Below, in pieces: positions 6,803 through 9,114 of a stretch of DNA of 9,114 nucleotides (position 1 is its first letter; the number at the start of each line of letters is the position of its first letter). Below the pieces are notes generated by a model. That model saw nothing but the letters and a program-made list of their open reading frames with translations, was not told where the DNA came from and did no database searches. Source of the stretch: Beijerinckiaceae bacterium (GTDB taxonomy: Bacteria > Pseudomonadota > Alphaproteobacteria > Rhizobiales > Beijerinckiaceae); NCBI GenBank assembly GCA_947455285.1, contig CANGOK010000124.1, positions 1 through 9,114 of the forward strand, written 5' to 3'. The position numbers were made by a program, and so were the translations under genes.

Positions 6803-7357
6803 ATGAGCTTTATCGATCCGCGCGAACGTGAACGCGCCCAGACCCATACCCTGACCGCCGACTTCTACGACGCAGCTCTCGAAGCCTCGAAGGTCTTCCG
6901 CAAGGGCTATGATGAGCAGATGAACATCGTGAAGGCCGCGCAGATGCCTTTCGAGCGTTCGCGCCATGGCCTCATCAAGCACATCATCAATGAGCGGATG
7001 AACACGAAGGAATACTGCCTCGACATCTACATGCAGTTCCTGCCGGGCGGCAAAGCCTCGGGTAAGCATCGGCATCTGTCGGAGGAAGTGTTCTACGTCG
7101 TCGAAGGCAGTGGTTATGATCTGCATTGGGACGTGCGCTTCGACTGCCATGACGTCATGGAGTTCGAATGGGACGCCGAGCCCCGCAAGTTCGAATGGAA
7201 GGCGGGTGACTTCGTCTATATTCCGCCCTACGTCGCTCATCAGCACTTCAACGCTGACCCCAGCAACGAAGCCCGCATCATCGTTTGCAACAGCCGCATC
7301 GTGAAGGCCATGGGCTTCGACTGGTTCGAGCAGCTTGAGGACGCGCAGGGCTACTGA
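6803..7357 (+). CDS. Single-domain cupin protein with the full 3-His/1-Glu site (184 aa)
   Basis: The only cupin domain in the window with a complete classical metal site: H89-R-H91-x3-E95 in motif 1 and H146 in AHQHFN of motif 2. It probably binds Fe(II), Mn(II) or Ni(II). The N-terminal 65 residues are helical in character (FYDAALEASKVFRKGYDEQ), and the protein ends soon after the barrel. An inserted acidic loop (about residues 106-126) separates the two motifs. The start codon follows a TGAGG site that overlaps the stop of the previous gene, so the two cupins are probably made in fixed ratio and may form a hetero-oligomer. There is no signal peptide. The catalysed reaction is not identifiable; dioxygenase, isomerase and ligand-binding roles all remain open. 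Confidence 0.9.
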   Translation: MSFIDPRERERAQTHTLTADFYDAALEASKVFRKGYDEQMNIVKAAQMPFERSRHGLIKHIINERMNTKEYCLDIYMQFLPGGKASGKHRHLSEEVFYVVEGSGYDLHWDVRFDCHDVMEFEWDAEPRKFEWKAGDFVYIPPYVAHQHFNADPSNEARIIVCNSRIVKAMGFDWFEQLEDAQGY

Positions 7358-7364
7358 GCCATAT

Positions 7365-7433
7365 GCCGGCGCATTTCGCCGCCGGCGTTCCCATTTCCGA
7401 ACGTCGGCGCTCTAGAGGCGCCGGCGTTTCTCG
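7365..7433 (+). terminator. Tandem GC-rich hairpins with a shared repeat, probable attenuator or terminator
   Basis: The first hairpin pairs GCCGGCG (7365-7371) with CGCCGGC (7380-7386). The second pairs AACGTCGGCGC (7400-7410) with GCGCCGGCGTT (7418-7428), an 11-bp stem with one G-U pair and a 7-nt loop, followed by TCTCGTT. The sequence CGCCGGCGTT occurs at both 7380-7389 and 7419-7428, so the first arm could pair with either copy and the folds can exclude each other. The region fills the gap before the small His-tailed protein gene. The weak T-run suggests partial termination. Confidence 0.5.
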
Positions 7434-7448
7434 TTAAAGGAGGCGTTG

Positions 7449-7871
7449 ATGTGCGGAGAAGAAGACGAGGCCCCAACCTCCCTCGAGGACAATCTCTATA
7501 CCGCTTTTCTGGCCCATACGCGTGCGCTGCTCTCTGAACATGCGCGGCTCAAGGGGCGTGATCCCGAGAGCGTGAATGGTTACGCCGATGCGCTTTTTGC
7601 AGCTGCGCTGCGCCGCGCGCGTAGCGATTGCGAAGCGCGCGAACCTGCCGAGCGCTATGACATGCTGGCCATCCAGCCGCTCGTTTTCGCAAGGCTCGCA
7701 GGCTTTCTCGCTTCGCATCTTTCGCTTGGCGAAGATCCGTTGCGCAGGGTGATGGAGGCCATGATGCATGGCTATGCGGAAGCCGAGCAGCTTGAGCGCG
7801 AACATGGTCACGATCATGACGAGGATGATCCTGATCACACCCATGGCCCCGGCAGCCATTACCACCAATAA
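7449..7871 (+). CDS. Small helical protein with His/Asp-rich metal-binding-like tail (140 aa)
   Basis: I do not recognise the family. The first 115 residues look mostly helical and soluble (LYTAFLAHTRALLSEHARL, YADALFAAALRRA, VMEAMMHGYAEAEQLE), with Cys at 2 and 61 and no membrane segment. The last 22 residues hold seven His and several Asp (H119, H121, H123, H130, H132, H137, H139), a pattern seen in metal-storage or metal-delivery proteins. It echoes the His-rich tail of the EutA-like protein in the same gene series. ATG 7449 has AAAGGAGG at 5 nt; a TTG one codon earlier would be too close to that site. It is the last gene before the bidirectional terminator. A role as metal donor or accessory subunit for the cupins is inference from tail and position. 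Confidence 0.8.
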   Translation: MCGEEDEAPTSLEDNLYTAFLAHTRALLSEHARLKGRDPESVNGYADALFAAALRRARSDCEAREPAERYDMLAIQPLVFARLAGFLASHLSLGEDPLRRVMEAMMHGYAEAEQLEREHGHDHDEDDPDHTHGPGSHYHQ

Positions 7872-7909
7872 AAAAAACCCTCTCCCGATGGGAGAGGGTT
7901 TTCTCTTTT
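7870..7909. terminator. Bidirectional Rho-independent terminator between convergent genes
   Basis: A perfect 9-bp stem, CCCTCTCCC (7878-7886) and GGGAGAGGG (7890-7898), encloses a GAT loop, with eight A residues to the left and TTTTCTCTTTT to the right. It is therefore strong in both directions. The left A-run overlaps the TAA stop of the small His-tailed gene; on the other side it ends the decarboxylase-like gene whose stop is at 7926. Confidence 0.93.
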
Positions 7910-7925
7910 CGTGGCGCCTATCGCA

Positions 7926-8912
7926 TCAGATCTTGAAGGATTCGTGCGTCTCGGGCGCGAAGAGGTCTTCGGGCTTCAGGAGGCGCTTCGAGAGGCCGCA
8001 TTCGTAGTGATACTTGAGGAAGGTCGAGAGAACCTTCTCGTTCTCCTGCAGGCCATAGGCCCAGTAGTTCGAGCCCATTTCCTTGATCGTCTGGTCCACT
8101 TCCCAGTTCAGGAAGGGCAGCATGGCCTTCAGCACGGCGGTCTCGCGCAGGTCTGCGTAGGTGCGCTTCTGCGATTCCACGAAGGCCTTGTAGAGAGCCT
8201 GGGCCACCCAGCGGTTCTGCTCATAGACATCGCGGCGGATCGCGATCGTGTGCATGATCGGGAAGATCCCGGTCTTGCGGAAATAGTCCTTCTCCACATC
8301 GCCGTAGTTCTCGAACAGGCGCACCACGTTCTTGCCGTCATAGGTCGAGGGCGCGCGCGCCGTGTGCAGCGCGTCGATTTCGCCATCGCGCAGCATCTGC
8401 GAGAGCGTCTTGTCGTCGGCGATGGCGTGGACCTTGATGTTCGCGGGCAGATCGAGCGCCAGCTTCTCGGGACGGCCGGGCTCTTCCTCGCCGCCGGTGT
8501 AATAGGTCACGCTGTCCACCGGCACGCCATAGTGTTCGGCGAGGGTGCCGCGAATCCACACAGGCGCCGTCATCTGGAATTCCGGCACGCCGACTTTCTT
8601 GCCGATGAGATCCTTGGGCGTGCGAATGCCTGACTTGGCGTTCACATAGATGCAGGAATGGCGGAAGAAGCGCGAGGGGAAGATCGGGATCGCCACGAAG
8701 CGGCGCGGCTCGCGGAAGAGCGAGACGGTGTAGGACGAGAGCGACATCTCCGCGACGTCGAACTCCTGATGACGCAACATGCGGAAGAAGGTCTCTTCCA
8801 CCGGCAGGTCATGATAGTTGATGTTGATCCCGTCGGGCTGAACGGAGCCGTCCTGAATGGCGCGCGTGCGGTCATAGTTCCAGCAGGCGAGCGTCAGATT
8901 GAGTTTCGACAT
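7926..8912 (-). CDS. 4,5-dihydroxyphthalate decarboxylase-family (Pht5-like) protein
   Basis: A 328-aa protein of the Pht5-like family, which shares the two-lobed type 2 periplasmic-binding-protein fold. Family marks include the PDGI turn (26-29), EFDVAEMSLSSY (50-61), GVPEFQMTA (108-116) and a later YFRKTGIFPIMHTIAIR segment. Characterised relatives decarboxylate 4,5-dihydroxyphthalate to protocatechuate in the cytoplasm, but many homologues are untested or named as transporter binding proteins. No export signal is visible at the N-terminus (MSKLNLTLACWNYDRTRA), which favours an intracellular enzyme or sensor. ATG 8912 follows GAAGGA by 5 nt; longer frames would run into the iclR gene and are rejected. 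It lies 37 nt downstream of the IclR regulator, so the two are probably co-transcribed, convergent with the cupin series. The true substrate is unknown. Confidence 0.82.
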   Translation of the reverse strand: MSKLNLTLACWNYDRTRAIQDGSVQPDGININYHDLPVEETFFRMLRHQEFDVAEMSLSSYTVSLFREPRRFVAIPIFPSRFFRHSCIYVNAKSGIRTPKDLIGKKVGVPEFQMTAPVWIRGTLAEHYGVPVDSVTYYTGGEEEPGRPEKLALDLPANIKVHAIADDKTLSQMLRDGEIDALHTARAPSTYDGKNVVRLFENYGDVEKDYFRKTGIFPIMHTIAIRRDVYEQNRWVAQALYKAFVESQKRTYADLRETAVLKAMLPFLNWEVDQTIKEMGSNYWAYGLQENEKVLSTFLKYHYECGLSKRLLKPEDLFAPETHESFKI

Positions 8913-8949
8913 TGATTCCTTCCCCGGGATCGGTGGTTGATCGTGCTGA

Positions 8950-9114
8950 TTAATAAATGGCGCGAGCTTTATACCCGAGCCTGATGGAAATGGCATTGGC
9001 TGTTTCAACGACGAGCGGCGCATAGCGCGACAGCGTTTCGTTGGACAGCCGTTGCAGCGGACCCGCCATGCCAACCGCGCCGACGACAAGCCCGGTGGAA
9101 TCGCGCACGGGGGC
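8950..9114 (-). CDS. IclR-family transcriptional regulator, C-terminal fragment
   Basis: The last 54 codons of a gene entering from the right edge. It shows the end of the IclR effector-binding domain: APVRDSTGLVVGAVGMAGP, a short RLSNETLSRYAPLV helix and the characteristic closing ISIRLGY. The wing-helix DNA-binding part lies outside the window. IclR proteins often control catabolism of aromatic acids and respond to a pathway compound. Its position directly upstream of the Pht5-like gene suggests it controls that gene and possibly the cupin cluster. Confidence 0.88.
   Translation of the reverse strand, partial: APVRDSTGLVVGAVGMAGPLQRLSNETLSRYAPLVVETANAISIRLGYKARAIY

Noticed and set aside
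6143..7246. Minus-strand frame (367 aa) opposite the two single cupins
   Set aside because: The cupin motifs on the plus strand are convincing; this frame is a composition shadow without domains.
8913..9089. N-terminal extension of the Pht5-like protein
   Set aside because: It would overlap the C-terminal coding part of the IclR gene. The ATG at 8912 has a proper ribosome binding site and gives the usual family start.

Overview
This GC-rich window, with strong Shine-Dalgarno sites and G/C-ending codons, looks like an alphaproteobacterial chromosome, probably Hyphomicrobiales. That placement rests on codon use and gene style only. The left end (1-584) is a boundary region. It holds the first 29 codons of an unrecognised minus-strand gene, an orphan VapB-type antitoxin reading frame with no ATG or GTG start and no visible VapC toxin, and the terminator of the next gene.

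The core (585-7909) is an organised cluster. A two-domain cupin gene (408 aa, minus strand) is transcribed divergently from a plus-strand series: an EutA-like ASKHA ATPase with histidine-rich ends, an orphan ABC importer ATPase (FbpC/PotA/MalK type), a second two-domain cupin (372 aa), two single-domain cupins (196 and 184 aa), and a small protein (140 aa) with a His/Asp-rich tail. A bidirectional hairpin terminator closes the series. Three internal hairpin regions, one of them a good intrinsic terminator, suggest graded expression within the plus-strand series. The divergent intergenic region has two back-to-back TTGACA boxes that form an inverted repeat.

The right end (7926-9114) is a convergent minus-strand pair: the C-terminus of an IclR-family regulator, followed 37 nt later by a leaderless member of the 4,5-dihydroxyphthalate decarboxylase (Pht5-like) family.

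The six cupin domains in four proteins share a His-Gln-His-Phe-Asn/Ser-type second motif. Their first motifs differ: one domain has the full 3-His/1-Glu set and the others lack specific ligands. The EutA-like protein normally reactivates B12-dependent ethanolamine ammonia-lyase, but no eutB/eutC is present here. My inference is an uncharacterised catabolic module, possibly for an aromatic or carboxylated ring substrate. In it, cupin enzymes, perhaps in mixed complexes, may be loaded with metal or reactivated by the His-tailed EutA-like ATPase and the small His-tailed protein. The families are well supported; the joint function is a hypothesis.
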